This document shows positions 26,120 to 34,331 of a DNA stretch of 64,000 nucleotides, one piece after another (positions within the stretch are counted from its first letter, which is position 1; each line of letters opens with the position of its first letter). A program made the position numbers and the translations under genes. Below the pieces are notes generated by a model, which did no database searches, was not told the DNA's origin, and was given only the letters and a program-made list of their open reading frames with translations. The DNA lies in contig CAWFXW010000020.1 in the NCBI GenBank assembly GCA_963819785.1, positions 186,001 through 250,000 on the forward strand. Reading direction: 5' to 3'. The stretch comes from Palsa-504 sp963819785 (GTDB lineage Bacteria; Actinomycetota; Actinomycetes; Streptosporangiales; Streptosporangiaceae).

Positions 26120-27535
26120 ATGGCCGCGAAGAACGGCAAGGCGGAAGACGCCGGCATGCCCGGGCACGGCGGTGACGGCGCGGAGGTAGCGGAGGACAGC
26201 ACGCAGGTCGTGGAGTACGCGGCCGCGATCGACGTGGCGAAGGGGTCCGGGATGGTATGCACCCGGGTTCCCGGGAGCCGCCCGGACCGCCGCCGGCAGA
26301 AGACCTGGCGGGTCGGGGCCACGTTCAACGAGGTGACCGCGCTGATGGATCACCTGCGCGCCGAGGGCATCCAGCGGCTCGTACTCGAATCCACCAGCGA
26401 CTACTGGCGTATCTGGTACTACCTCGCCGAGGCGGCCGGGCTGGAGGTGTGGCTGGTCAACGCCCGCGACGTCAAGCACCTGCCCGGGCGGGGCAAAAGC
26501 GACACGGCCGACTGCGTGTGGCTGTGCAAGCTGAACGAGCGGGGCATGCTGCGCCGCTCGTTCGTGCCGCCGCAGCCGGTGCGGGACCTGCGGGCGCTGA
26601 CCCGGACCCGGTCCCGGCTGGCGCAGGACCAGGCCCGGCACCAGGCCCGGGTGGAGAAGATCCTCGAAGACGCGCTGCTGAAGATCTCGGTGGTGATCTC
26701 GGACCTGTTCGGTGCCAGCGGCCGCCGGTTCCTCGATGCCCTGGTCGCCGGGGAACGCTCCCCGGCCGCGCTGGCGGCGCTGGGGGACAAGCGGCTCAAG
26801 GCCACCCGCGCCGAGCTCGCCGAGGCCCTGACCGGGAGGTTCCGCGACATCCACGCCTTCGAGATCTCGGTGCACCTGCGGCTGATCGACGCGATCAACG
26901 CCGAGATCACCGCCCTGGACGAGCAGATCGGGCGGCAGCTGGCGCTGGTTCCCGGCACCGCGCCGGCCTGCGCTGCGTGCGGGCTGGCCGGCGGCGGCCA
27001 CGCCCCCGGCTGCGCCGACGGCGACGCCGAGGTCCTGGGCCTGGCCGACCGGCTCGATGAGATCACCGGCGTCGGCACCGTCAACGGCCGGGCCATCATC
27101 GCCGAGCTCGGCACCGACCCCTCCCAGTTCCCCACGCCCGGGCACGCCGCCGGATGGGCCCGGCTGACGCCCCGCAGCCAGCAATCAGGGGAAACCGCGA
27201 AGCCCGGCCGCACCGGCAAGGGCAACCGGTACCTGCGCGGCGCGCTCGGGCAGGCCGCGATGACCGCGGCCAGGACCGATACCCGCCTGGGCGCGATGTA
27301 CCGGCGGATCGCCCGCAAGCGCGGCAAGCAGAAAGCCATCGTCGCGGTCTCCCGCGTCATCTGCGAGATCGCCTGGATCCTCATCTGCGACCCCTCCGCC
27401 CGCTACACCGAACTCGGCCCGGACTACTACCATCCCCGCAGCCCCGCCCGCCAGACACAGACCAAGATCCGCGAGATCGAGCGGCTCAACCCCGGCAAGA
27501 AAGTCATCCTCGCCGACGCCGGCGCGGCAGCCTGA
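26120..27535 (+). CDS. IS110-family transposase 1
   Basis: This 471-residue recombinase has the N-terminal DEDD (RuvC-like) domain: Asp in AAAIDVAKGSG, Glu in RLVLESTSDYWR, and the Asp pair in KSDTADCVWLCKL. The C-terminal Transposase_20 domain contains ITGVGTVNGRAIIAELGTD and the serine region GWARLTPRSQQSGETAKPGR followed by GNRYLRGALGQAA. A small Cys-rich insert CAACGLAGGGHAPGC separates the two. The ATG at 26120 follows GAGGCGG; an upstream in-frame start (25958) is probably not used. It appears intact. Confidence 0.92.
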   Translation: MAAKNGKAEDAGMPGHGGDGAEVAEDSTQVVEYAAAIDVAKGSGMVCTRVPGSRPDRRRQKTWRVGATFNEVTALMDHLRAEGIQRLVLESTSDYWRIWYYLAEAAGLEVWLVNARDVKHLPGRGKSDTADCVWLCKLNERGMLRRSFVPPQPVRDLRALTRTRSRLAQDQARHQARVEKILEDALLKISVVISDLFGASGRRFLDALVAGERSPAALAALGDKRLKATRAELAEALTGRFRDIHAFEISVHLRLIDAINAEITALDEQIGRQLALVPGTAPACAACGLAGGGHAPGCADGDAEVLGLADRLDEITGVGTVNGRAIIAELGTDPSQFPTPGHAAGWARLTPRSQQSGETAKPGRTGKGNRYLRGALGQAAMTAARTDTRLGAMYRRIARKRGKQKAIVAVSRVICEIAWILICDPSARYTELGPDYYHPRSPARQTQTKIREIERLNPGKKVILADAGAAA

Positions 27536-27743
27536 CCACCAAGCGCAGCGTAACCACGCCATCACCCGACACGTCGCGAGGTGTCACGCTACCCGCCGTA
27601 ATCTAGCCACGTCCTCTGCAGCCCTCGCGTCACGCTACCGAGGGTGGCTGGTTGCTGCCCTCAAGGTGGGGGAAGTTTCCGGTCAGCCATCTGTATCGCT
27701 GCGCGCGACGCCGTACCGGCGTGAAAATAGCGGCGGTACCGCC

Positions 27744-27928
27744 CGTGACGTCGTTTGCTTCTTGGTGCGGTTGAGGCCGCCGGTCAGCCTGACGCCGGGA
27801 GCCGGTTACCTGAGGGGCCGTTCATTGTTGCCACGAGCACGCGGGTCAGTTTCTTCCGTTCGCCCCCGGTTCCCCGGGCGGTACCGCCTTGCAGGTTAGC
27901 AGTCCGGGAAGGAAGAGGTGAGGGACGC
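27744..27928 (+). ncRNA. Candidate bridge-RNA region of IS110 element 2
   Basis: About 185 non-coding bases between the left motif and the transposase start. They contain paired GC stems such as GGCGGTACCGCC at 27880-27891. This is the same argument as for element 1; the fold is unverified. Confidence 0.3.
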
Positions 27929-29236
27929 GTGGAAGAGGTGACCGACGAGCCGCTGTACCGGGACCGGGTGTGCGGCATCGACATCGGCAAGGCCGGAATG
28001 GTGGCGACCATCCGGGTGCCCTCCGATAAGGACCCGGCGCGGCGGGCCCAGGAGACCCGCAGCTTCGGCACCACCAGGCGTGAGGTGCTGGCGCTGGCGG
28101 ACTGGCTGCGGTGCTGGCAGGTGCCCGCGGTGGTGATGGAGGCGACGGGCGATTACTGGAAGGGGCCGTTTTACCGGCTGGAGGCCGAGGGGTTCGAGTG
28201 CGTGCTGGCTGATGCCCGGCAGGTCAAGAACCTGCCCGGCCGGCCCAAGCGGGACCCATCGGATTCCCGGTGGCTGGCGGTGTGCTTCGAGCGCGGCGCG
28301 GTCACCTCCTGCTTCGTGGCTACCCCGGAGTTCCGCATCATCCGGCTGCACACCCGGTACCGGCGGGACCTGACCGAGGAACGGGGCCGGGAGAAGCAGC
28401 GGGCGGAGAAGCTGCTGGAATCAGCCGCGATCAAGCTGTCCAGTGTGGTCACCGACCTGCACGGGGTGACCGGCCGGGACATCATGGACCACCTGATCGC
28501 CGGGGAGCGCAACCCCAAGGTCCTGGCTCAGCTGGCCCGGGCCCGTGCCCGCCGCAAGATCACCGAGCTGGAAGAAGCCCTCGAAGGCGCCGAGTTCTTC
28601 ACCGATGAGCACGCCGCCTTGCTGAAGGTCATGCTGGCGCGCATCGACCGGGTCAACGCCGAGATCGACGAGCTGACCGCGGTGATCGAGCGGCTGCTTG
28701 CCCCGTACGAGGAGCAGCTGGAGCAGGCCGAGTCGATGCCCGGCTGGGGCCGCCGCGCCGCCCAGGACGCCATCGCCGAGACCGGTGTCGACATGACCCG
28801 GTTCCGCACCGGCGGGCACCTGTCGTCCTGGGCCGGGAAGACCCCGCTGGACAACCAGTCCGGCAAGCGCACCGGCCGGGCCAGATCCAAGAAGGGCAAC
28901 CGGTACCTGGCCGCCATCACCGGCGAGACCGCCATCGCGGCCGGCAAGACCCAGACCCGCGAAGGCGCCCGCTACCGGCGGCTGGCCCGACGCCGCGGCA
29001 AACCCAAAGCCCAGGTCGCGGTCGGCAACACCCAGCTGAAGGTCTTGCACAAGCTATTGTCCAACCCCGGCATGCGGTATGAAGACCTCGGCGCGGACTA
29101 CTACGAACGCCAGCGCGACGTCCGCCGCCAGATCGCCCACCACGTCGGCAAGCTCGGCGCCCTCGGCTTCGAGGTCACCCTCTGCCGCCTCCCCGCGCCC
29201 GGACCGGACGGTACCGGCGGCACCCAGGCCGCCTGA
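27929..29236 (+). CDS. IS110-family transposase 2
   Basis: The 435-residue protein has DEDD residues in CGIDIGKAGMVATI, VVMEATGDYWKGPF and LPGRPKRDPSDSRWLA, and a Transposase_20 domain with SMPGWGRRAAQDAIAETG and the serine-containing LSSWAGKTPLDNQSGKRTG followed by KKGNRYLAAITGETA. It shares family and domain order with transposase 1 but little sequence and lacks its Cys-rich insert. GTG starts at 27929 and 27938 are both preceded by GAGG-type sites. It looks intact. Confidence 0.92.
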   Translation: MEEVTDEPLYRDRVCGIDIGKAGMVATIRVPSDKDPARRAQETRSFGTTRREVLALADWLRCWQVPAVVMEATGDYWKGPFYRLEAEGFECVLADARQVKNLPGRPKRDPSDSRWLAVCFERGAVTSCFVATPEFRIIRLHTRYRRDLTEERGREKQRAEKLLESAAIKLSSVVTDLHGVTGRDIMDHLIAGERNPKVLAQLARARARRKITELEEALEGAEFFTDEHAALLKVMLARIDRVNAEIDELTAVIERLLAPYEEQLEQAESMPGWGRRAAQDAIAETGVDMTRFRTGGHLSSWAGKTPLDNQSGKRTGRARSKKGNRYLAAITGETAIAAGKTQTREGARYRRLARRRGKPKAQVAVGNTQLKVLHKLLSNPGMRYEDLGADYYERQRDVRRQIAHHVGKLGALGFEVTLCRLPAPGPDGTGGTQAA

Positions 29237-29386
29237 CCCATACCCGCCCGCAGGCCCTGACCGGCCCCGATGGCCAGGGTCCGCTACCGCGCGTCCAGCT
29301 GAGGTTCTATTTTCGGGTCAGGACGCAGCGCTGGGTACGGTGGCCGGCCGGGGCGGGGCGGGGTTTGAGCTCGGCGGTGAAGTCAG

Positions 29387-29392
29387 TACATT
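29387..29392 (+). promoter_or_regulatory. -10 element of the SUFU-domain gene
   Basis: TACATT ends six bases before the ATG at 29399, without Shine-Dalgarno; a leaderless message is likely. Confidence 0.45.
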
Positions 29393-29398
29393 TCGTTC

Positions 29399-30508
29399 AT
29401 GGGTCCGGTCACGCTGCTGGAGAGCTTCAGCCCGTACGGCAGCCGCAAAGTTACCGTCGAATACGACGGGCTGGTCACGGCCGCCTACCTGCACGATGAC
29501 ACGGCGGCGATCTCGGCGACCTGGATCGCGAACCACCAGCCGGCGCCGCAGGCGACCGACCAGGCACGGCTGGACGCGGGGCGCGCCCCGCTGATGCCGG
29601 CCGCGCGGACCAAGCATCCGGCCGGACGGCCGCCGTTGCAGGCCGGCGCGCTGGAGGCGCTGTGGTTCGAGGAGGGCGACGGGGTCGCGATCCTGGAGGG
29701 CGGGCGGCCGCTGGCGGTGATCGCCGGGTGGTCGGACATGGACCGCGGGATGCCCGGTTACAGTGCGGACGTGATCGGCCAGACGCCGTTCGGCTGGTCG
29801 CTGGACGACGCGATGGAGGGGCTCGCGCCCCGGCTGGAGCGGTCGCGGGCCTACTGGCGGTGGCGGCAGTCCGGGTGGAGCCAGTTCCAGCAGGCCCTGC
29901 TCGGGCACCTGGAGGCGCGGCTCGGGCCGGGCGGGCACTACTGGGACGCCTCGGCGGGCAAGCAGCCGCTGGTGGGGGTGACCGAACGGCCGCCTTCGGC
30001 GCGCCGCGGGTACACGGTGCTGTCCACGGTGGGCATGAGCGCGCAGCGGATGCCGGTGGTGGAGCAGGTGCTCGACGACCCGAGCGGCTACGCCCGGATC
30101 GAGCTGGCGCTGGCGACGACGCTGCCGAGCGCGCAGGCCGCCCGGGTGTTCTTGTGGCTGGCCACCTACCCGTGGCACGCGGTCACGTGGTTCGGGCCCG
30201 GGCACAGCGTGCGCTGGTATCACGAGCCGTCGACGTTCCCGCTTGGCGGGTCGGCGGAGGCGGTGCTGCTGCTCGACGCCCCGGCCTCGCTCGGCGGGGG
30301 GGATAGGGGGGGTCGCCCCCCCGGGCCAGCCCAGGAAGGGCCGGAGCCGCCGGATCTGTCGGGGTTCACGTTCGGCGGGGATCCGGTGCGGTGGCTGTGG
30401 ATCATCCCGATCTCCGAACGGGACCGGCAACTGGCCAAGGAGCGCGGCTCGTCGGCGCTGGTCAGCCGGCTCGCCGCGCAGCACAAGAGCTGGATCGTCG
30501 GGCCGTAA
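29399..30508 (+). CDS. Suppressor-of-fused (SUFU) domain protein
   Basis: The C-terminal half of this 369-residue protein matches the bacterial SUFU-like family: TVLSTVGMSAQRMPVVEQV, RIELALATTLPSAQAARVFL, LATYPWHAVTWFGPGHSV and the end RWLWIIPISERDRQLAKERG then SWIVG. Bacterial SUFU proteins often occur as immunity-like or contact-dependent accessory proteins. The N-terminal ~170 residues (LLESFSPYGSRKVTVEYDGL; GDGVAILEGGRPLAVIAGWS) are not recognised. A G7/C7 hairpin at 30306-30322 lies within the coding region and adds a G/P-rich insert. No toxin is seen next to it. Confidence 0.8.
   Translation: MGPVTLLESFSPYGSRKVTVEYDGLVTAAYLHDDTAAISATWIANHQPAPQATDQARLDAGRAPLMPAARTKHPAGRPPLQAGALEALWFEEGDGVAILEGGRPLAVIAGWSDMDRGMPGYSADVIGQTPFGWSLDDAMEGLAPRLERSRAYWRWRQSGWSQFQQALLGHLEARLGPGGHYWDASAGKQPLVGVTERPPSARRGYTVLSTVGMSAQRMPVVEQVLDDPSGYARIELALATTLPSAQAARVFLWLATYPWHAVTWFGPGHSVRWYHEPSTFPLGGSAEAVLLLDAPASLGGGDRGGRPPGPAQEGPEPPDLSGFTFGGDPVRWLWIIPISERDRQLAKERGSSALVSRLAAQHKSWIVGP
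30306..30322. repeat. G7-TCG-C7 hairpin inside the SUFU gene
   Basis: Seven G, three bases, seven C. It encodes an R-G-G-R-P-P-G insert between two parts of the SUFU domain. A related G-run hairpin lies at 30534-30560 after the gene. Confidence 0.75.
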
Positions 30509-30565
30509 GGCCGGTTACGGCCCGACGACGCTCGCGGGGGTTCGGGGGTTCGTCCCCAGAATTAC

Positions 30566-30739
30566 TCAGTGCACGTGGAGGTTGACGCCGAGCAGGACCA
30601 GCCACCACAGGAAGATGGCGAGCAGGATGCTGGCCAGGGTCTTCAGCCAGGCTAGGAAGATGTAGCCATGGTCCCACGCAATGATGATTCCGATGACCAC
30701 GTAAATGAGCACGGCAATACTTCTGAACCGGATGGTCAT
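30566..30739 (-). CDS. Small two-segment membrane protein
   Basis: This 57-residue protein reads MTIRFRSIAVLIYVVIGIII then AWDHGYIFLAWLKTLASILL and AIFLWWLVLLGVNLHVH: two transmembrane segments and an N-out-type basic head. Start ATG 30739 follows GAGAGGGA. Similar small hydrophobic proteins occur in many actinobacteria with no function assigned. It lies 68 bases downstream of cdsA on the same strand. Confidence 0.8.
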   Translation of the reverse strand: MTIRFRSIAVLIYVVIGIIIAWDHGYIFLAWLKTLASILLAIFLWWLVLLGVNLHVH

Positions 30740-30807
30740 TTCCCTCTCGGCTCCTCTCCAGGGGCCAGAACTCCGGCACTCAACTGCCCTTTTAAGGAGA
30801 GGTAAAA

Positions 30808-31671
30808 CTAGCGCGCCGGGATGAAAAGGTAGAGGAGGAACCAGACGACGGGCGCGGCGACGAGCAGAGAATCCAGGCGCTCCAGGACACCGCCGTGACC
30901 GGGCAGCAAGGTGCCCATGTCCTTGATGTCCAGGTCGCGCTTGATCATGGATTCGACCAGGTCGCCGACTGTGGCGGCGAGGACCACGGCGGCGCCGGTG
31001 AGCACGCCCTGCCAGGGGTGACCGTGCAGCAGGTACGTCACGCACAGCCAGCCCGCTATCAGGCAGGCCGCGGTCGAGCCCGCGAAGCCTTCCCAGGTCT
31101 TTTTCGGGCTAATCAGCGGGGCCATCTTGTGATGGCCGGCGGTAATGCCGGCGAAATAGCCGCCGATGTCGCTGCAGATGGTGATGATGACGAAGGTCAG
31201 CACCCGGCGCGGGCCATCGGCGGGGACGAGCATCGCGGCGACGAACGAGGCGAGCAGGGGCAGGTAGGCGACGGCGAAAATGCCAGCCGTCATGTCCTTG
31301 ACGTAGCCGGAGACCCCGCCGAACAGGCGCCAGGCGAAGATGGCGACCACGGTCAGCCCGAGGGCGGCCAGCGCGTTTTGCGGCTTCAGCCAGTAGGTGC
31401 AGGTGATGATCGCGGCTCCGCCGGCCGCGACCGGGATGGCGGGGAGGTTGATGTCGCGCTTGGCCAGGGCGCTGGTCAGCTCGGTCAGCGCGATGGCCAG
31501 GGCGATCCCCATGTACAGCAGGAACGTGGCCTTGACGGTGAGCAGGGTGAGCACCACCAGGCCGCCGAGGCCGAGACCGACGCCGATGGCGGCGGGCAGG
31601 TTGCGTCCGGCGCGTCCCTTGGGTTTTTCCGGCTCTTTGGTTTCCTGCTGGGTCTGCGGGTCGGCGGCCAC
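30808..31671 (-). CDS. cdsA: Phosphatidate cytidylyltransferase
   Basis: CdsA makes CDP-diacylglycerol from phosphatidate and CTP in the membrane. The 287-residue protein has about eight hydrophobic segments after a basic N-terminus (KEPEKPKGRAGRN). Its end carries the family signature SMIKRDLDIKDMGTLLPGHG followed by GVLERLDS, and SPKKTWEGFAGS precedes it. A GTG start follows directly on the frr stop codon with no gap, so the two are translationally coupled. Confidence 0.93.
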   Translation of the reverse strand: MAADPQTQQETKEPEKPKGRAGRNLPAAIGVGLGLGGLVVLTLLTVKATFLLYMGIALAIALTELTSALAKRDINLPAIPVAAGGAAIITCTYWLKPQNALAALGLTVVAIFAWRLFGGVSGYVKDMTAGIFAVAYLPLLASFVAAMLVPADGPRRVLTFVIITICSDIGGYFAGITAGHHKMAPLISPKKTWEGFAGSTAACLIAGWLCVTYLLHGHPWQGVLTGAAVVLAATVGDLVESMIKRDLDIKDMGTLLPGHGGVLERLDSLLVAAPVVWFLLYLFIPAR

Positions 31672-32229
31672 CTAGACCTCGAGGAGCTCGGCTTCCTTGT
31701 GCTTGAGCAACTCGTCGACCTGCGACTCGTAGGTGTGGGTGAGGTCGTCGAGTTCGCGCTCGGCCCGGCGCACGTCGTCCTCGGGCGCGTCGCCGTTCCT
31801 GATCATCCGGCCCAGGGTGTCCTTGGCGTGCCGTCTGATGTTCCTGATCGCGACGCGGCCGTCCTCGGCCTTGTGCCGCGCGGTCTTGATGTACTCGCGG
31901 CGGCGTTCCTCGGTCAGCTCCGGCAGCACGATCCGGATGATGGTGCCGTCGTTGGCCGGGTTGACGCTCAGGTCGCTGTTCCTGATCGCCCGCTCGATGG
32001 CGGCCAGCGAGCCCTTGTCGAACGGCTGGATGACCACCATCCTCGGCTCCGGGACGTGGAACGAGGCGAGCTGGTTCACCGGGGTCTGCGTCCCGTAGTA
32101 CTCAACCGTGATCTTGTTGAACATGGCCGGGTGGGCACGACCGGTCCGGATGACGGCGAACTCCTCCTTGGCCACCGTGACAGCCTTGTCCATCTTCTCC
32201 TCGGCCTCGAGGAGCGTGTCATCGATCAT
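31672..32229 (-). CDS. frr: Ribosome recycling factor
   Basis: RRF splits post-termination ribosomes together with EF-G. The 185-residue protein matches in length and throughout: MIDDTLLEAEEKMDKAVTVA, the conserved IRTGRAHPAMFNKI, TPVNQLASFHVPEPRMVVIQ, PFDKGSLAAIERAI, LPELTEERRREYIK and the C-terminal coiled-coil helix. It is part of the rpsB-tsf-pyrH-frr-cdsA order. Confidence 0.97.
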   Translation of the reverse strand: MIDDTLLEAEEKMDKAVTVAKEEFAVIRTGRAHPAMFNKITVEYYGTQTPVNQLASFHVPEPRMVVIQPFDKGSLAAIERAIRNSDLSVNPANDGTIIRIVLPELTEERRREYIKTARHKAEDGRVAIRNIRRHAKDTLGRMIRNGDAPEDDVRRAERELDDLTHTYESQVDELLKHKEAELLEV

Positions 32230-32274
32230 GTTCGGCTCCGTTACGCGCGTTGTGCCTATGGAGCTTAGCCGTCC

Positions 32275-33048
32275 TCAGGGTCCAAGCGGGTCTTCGGGAT
32301 GCGGTTCGGTGGTTGTTCGGCTGATCAGCGTGCCGACCCGCTCGCCGCGGATGGCCCGGACCACGTTGCCCTCGCCCATGAGCGCGAACACCACGATCGG
32401 CAGCCGGTTATCCATGCACAAGGTGACCGCCGTGGTGTCCATGACCTTCAGCCCGCGGCTCAGGTACTCGGCGTAGTCCAGCCGGTCGAAGCGCATCGCG
32501 TCCGGCGTGGTGTGCGGGTCGGCGTCGTACACGCCGTCGACCTTGGTGCCCTTGAGCACCGCGTCGGCGCCGATCTCCAGCGCGCGCTGCGCGGCGGCGG
32601 TGTCGGTGGAGAAGAACGGCGCGCCCAGCCCGGCGCCGAAGATCACCACCCGGCCCTTTTCCAGGTGCCGGATGGCGCGGCGCGGGATATAGGCCTCGGC
32701 GACCTGGCCCATGGTGATGGCGGTCTGGACCCGGGTGTCGACGCCGTTCTTCTCCAGCACGTCCTGCAGGGCCAGGCAGTTGATGACCGTGCTGAGCATG
32801 CCCATGTAGTCGGCGCGGGCCCGGTCGATGCCTCGTTCGGCCAGGGCCGCGCCGCGGAACATGTTGCCGCCGCCGACCACGGCGGCGACCTGCACGCCCT
32901 CCTTCACCGCGGCGATGATCTCGGTGGCCAGGTGCGCGACCACGTCCGGCGAGATGCCCAGGGGCTCATTGCCCGCGAACAGCCCGCCGGACAGCTTCAG
33001 CACCACCCGGTGCCAGCTCGGGTGGAGCATCCCCGCGGTTTCCGTCAT
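32275..33048 (-). CDS. pyrH: UMP kinase
   Basis: PyrH phosphorylates UMP in pyrimidine nucleotide synthesis. The 257-residue product shows VVLKLSGGLFAG (the usual KLSGE has Gly here), VAAVVGGGNMFRGA, RARADYMGMLSTVINCLALQ, the uridine-binding IFGAGLGAPFFSTDTAAAQR, KGTKVDGVYDADP and the C-terminal VVRAIRGERVGTLI. It lies between tsf and frr. Confidence 0.96.
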   Translation of the reverse strand: MTETAGMLHPSWHRVVLKLSGGLFAGNEPLGISPDVVAHLATEIIAAVKEGVQVAAVVGGGNMFRGAALAERGIDRARADYMGMLSTVINCLALQDVLEKNGVDTRVQTAITMGQVAEAYIPRRAIRHLEKGRVVIFGAGLGAPFFSTDTAAAQRALEIGADAVLKGTKVDGVYDADPHTTPDAMRFDRLDYAEYLSRGLKVMDTTAVTLCMDNRLPIVVFALMGEGNVVRAIRGERVGTLISRTTTEPHPEDPLGP

Positions 33049-33086
33049 GCGTTGGCTTTCCGGCCTTTCGCTTTCCGGCCTTCGGC

Positions 33087-33923
33087 CTAGGCCTGGCCTA
33101 CCTGGAAGCGGGCGAAGTTGGTGACGGTGAGGTTGTTCTGGGTGAGGAGTTGCTTGATCGTGGTCTTGTTGTCCTTCACGAAGACCTGCTCGGTGAGCAC
33201 CGCGTCCTTGAAGTAGGCGTTCAGCCGGCCGTCCACGATCTTCGGGATGGCCTGCTCGGGCTTGCCTTCCTCGCGGGTGATCTGCTCGGCGATCCGGCGC
33301 TCCTTCTCCACCACGTCGGCGGGGACGTCCTCGCGGGTGGTGTACAGCGGGCGCATGGCCGCGACCTGCTGGGCCAGGTCGGTGGCGACCTGGCTGTTGT
33401 CCTTGTCCAGCTGGACCAGGACGCCGAGGGTCGGCGGCAGGGCAGCGTCGCTGCGGTGCAGGTAGGCCTTGATGTAGCCGCCCTCGAAGCGGACGAACCG
33501 GCCGAGCTCGAGCTTCTCCTTCAAGCTCGCGCCCGCCTCCTCGATGAGCTGCTCGACGGTGACCCCGGGCTTGGCCTCGGCGGCCAGCAGGGTCAGGCGG
33601 TCGGCCGCCTTGCTGCTGATGGCGGCGTCGGCGATCTGCTTTGCGGTTTCCTGGAACAGCGGAGTCTTGGCCACGAAGTCGGTCTCGCAGTTCAGCTCGA
33701 CCAGCACGCCCGCGTCGGTGCCGTCGAGTTCCGTGGTGACCAGGCCGTTGGCCGCGGTGCGGGTGGCCCGCTTGCCCGCGTCCTTGACGCCCTTGACGCG
33801 AAGCAGCTCGACCGCGTGCTCGAGGTCGCCATTGGCCTCGCCGAGCGCGTTCTTGCAGTCCATCATGCCGGCACCGGTCTGGTCCCGGAGCCGCTTGACG
33901 TCAGCGGCAGTGAAGTTCGCCAT
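33087..33923 (-). CDS. tsf: Elongation factor Ts
   Basis: EF-Ts recycles EF-Tu. The 278-residue product has the N-terminal UBA-like MANFTAADVKRLRDQTGAGM then MDCKNALGEANGDLEHAVEL, the core KTPLFQETAKQIADAA and the C-terminal VLTEQVFVKDNKTTIKQLL. GACGAGGAC precedes the ATG. It is 14 bases from the reconstructed rpsB tail stop (33938). Confidence 0.97.
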   Translation of the reverse strand: MANFTAADVKRLRDQTGAGMMDCKNALGEANGDLEHAVELLRVKGVKDAGKRATRTAANGLVTTELDGTDAGVLVELNCETDFVAKTPLFQETAKQIADAAISSKAADRLTLLAAEAKPGVTVEQLIEEAGASLKEKLELGRFVRFEGGYIKAYLHRSDAALPPTLGVLVQLDKDNSQVATDLAQQVAAMRPLYTTREDVPADVVEKERRIAEQITREEGKPEQAIPKIVDGRLNAYFKDAVLTEQVFVKDNKTTIKQLLTQNNLTVTNFARFQVGQA

Positions 33924-33937
33924 GTCCTCGTCTCTCG

Positions 33938-34331
33938 TTATTCGTTCTCGTCCGCTGCGGGCTCGGCGGTCGCGGTCGCGGTCTCGGGCTCGGGCTCGGG
34001 CTCGGCGGGCGTCGGCTCGGGCTCGGCGGTCGGGCTGCGGGCTCGGCGGTCGCGTCGGCTGCGGGCTCGGCGGTCGCGGTCGCCTGGTCGGCGGCAGAGG
34101 CCTCAGCGTCGCCGCGCGCCTCGTCGGCGGCCTGGGCCAGGCCCTCGAGGTCGTCGGCCTCGTCGGCCTCAGCGTCCGCGTCGGTGCTCGGTGACGACTC
34201 GGCGGTGATCGCCAGGTCGTCGGCGCCCTCGGTCTCGGCCGCGGCCACGATCGCCTCGTCGGGCGGGGTGACCTGGTTCGGCGCTCCTTCGAGGAGCTCG
34301 CGCTCCCACTCGGCGAGCGGCTCTTCGGTGC
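33938..34331 (-). pseudogene. Out-of-frame acidic tail of rpsB
   Basis: After the stop codon that ends the rpsB core frame, another frame reads GTEEPLAEWERELLEG, the conserved end of actinobacterial S2, then an acidic low-complexity tail (ADAEADEADDLEGLAQAADE). Near 34040 homology shifts again to a frame ending EPAADENE and TAA at 33938, in the right place before tsf. Two indels therefore separate this tail from the core. They may be sequence errors. Confidence 0.6.

Larger units (their letters stand above)
25940..27600 (+). mobile_element. IS110-family insertion sequence 1 (approximate ends)
   Basis: The transposase is preceded by about 180 non-coding bases whose start (CGTGACGCCGTTTG, 25940) matches the start of the region before the second IS110 transposase (CGTGACGTCGTTTG, 27744). 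This shared motif marks the probable left end. The right end is not defined, because IS110 elements lack long terminal inverted repeats. It lies in the rlmN-cdsA interval. Confidence 0.6.
27744..29300 (+). mobile_element. IS110-family insertion sequence 2 (approximate ends)
   Basis: This is a second element of the same family but a different lineage. Its left motif CGTGACGTCGTTTG matches that of element 1, followed in both by a CTTGGTGC block. The right end is not defined. Bases 27536-27743 between the two transposases hold no gene and probably the right end of element 1. Confidence 0.6.
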
